Part shown: positions 5,269 through 5,444 of the stretch, one piece after another
Position numbering within the stretch: the first letter of the stretch is position 1
Layout: every line of letters starts with the position of its first letter
Assembly: GCA_018679695.1 (NCBI GenBank)
Contig: JAHHKH010000264.1
Coordinates: 1-5,444, forward strand
Direction: 5' to 3'
Length of the DNA: 5,444 nucleotides
Origin: Maribacter sp.
GTDB lineage: Bacteria > Bacteroidota > Bacteroidia > Flavobacteriales > Flavobacteriaceae
Notes under the pieces: generated by a model
Seen by the model: only the letters and a program-made list of their open reading frames with translations
Databases searched by the model: none
Told to the model about the DNA's origin: nothing
Position numbers and translations under genes: made by a program

Positions 5269-5444
5269 TTAAACTGCTGCCTCTTCTTTTGCCCTGTATT
5301 TGGCAATTTTTTCTATGAGATCAGGAACTTTTTCAAAAGCAGCGGCCAAACCATGGGTCTTGCCAGCTTGCAAGAAGGAGATTTCATCACCTTTGGTTAC
5401 CAAAAAGCCAATAGGTTCTATGCCTACGCCAGCACCGGCACCCA
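5269..5444 (-). CDS. GerW/YtfJ-family protein, C-terminal 57 residues only
   Basis: The frame enters from the right edge and ends at the TAA at 5271-5269. The visible 57 residues begin GAGAGVGIEPIGFLV, the Gly-rich tail and [IV]-x-P-[IV]-x-F-L-V strand typical of the Spore_YtfJ (GerW) family. TKGDEISFLQAG and a charged helix, FEKVPDLIEKIAKYRAKEE, follow. Bacillus GerW is needed for spore germination in a particular medium. Bacteroidetes homologues occur in bacteria that do not form spores, so the name does not describe the role here, which is unknown. The start and most of the domain lie outside the window. A stem-loop at 5205-5239 probably ends the transcript, separating it from the cold-shock gene. 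Confidence 0.8.
   Translation of the reverse strand, partial: GAGAGVGIEPIGFLVTKGDEISFLQAGKTHGLAAAFEKVPDLIEKIAKYRAKEEAAV

Overview
The window looks like part of the chromosome of a Flavobacteriaceae-type Bacteroidota. It is AT-rich, and its start codons lack clear Shine-Dalgarno sequences. Several promoters fit the Bacteroidetes -7 box TAnnTTTG. The gene families also fit this group: a DUF4382 lipoprotein, a cold-shock protein with a basic N-terminal arm, a GerW/YtfJ-family protein in a presumably non-sporulating lineage, and lipoproteins with acidic residues after the lipidated cysteine.

All six genes lie on the minus strand, so transcription runs from high to low coordinates. From right to left they are: the 3' end of a GerW/YtfJ-family gene (5269-5444, start outside the window); a cold-shock-domain protein (4499-4954) with a leader of roughly 130 nt; a membrane-anchored metallo-beta-lactamase-fold hydrolase of the NAPE-PLD-like type (3213-4346); a lipoprotein built almost entirely of 12-residue repeats (1913-3016); a DUF4382 lipoprotein with a carboxypeptidase-regulatory-like C-terminal domain (763-1668); and the N-terminal two thirds of an EamA/DMT transporter (1-634, stop outside the window).

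The genes appear to be mostly single transcription units. Terminator-like hairpins follow the GerW, cold-shock, repeat-lipoprotein and DUF4382 genes. Promoter candidates precede the cold-shock, hydrolase and repeat-lipoprotein genes. No terminator was found between the hydrolase and the repeat lipoprotein, so read-through there is possible. I see no operon that defines a shared pathway. The cell-envelope theme (two predicted lipoproteins, one anchored hydrolase, one transporter) is suggestive only.

The most unusual object is the repeat lipoprotein. It has two gap-free halves offset by 161 residues and about 60% identical by hand count. Each half is made of roughly twelve 12-residue units of the type D-[VI]-K-[AG]-[IVL]-x-x-[DE]-G, which places a lysine every 12 residues. 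I cannot assign it to a named family. The intergenic DNA also holds a 42-bp-period tandem repeat, back-to-back inverted repeats, an 8-bp triplicated start-codon repeat, and a cold-shock leader with mutually exclusive pairings.
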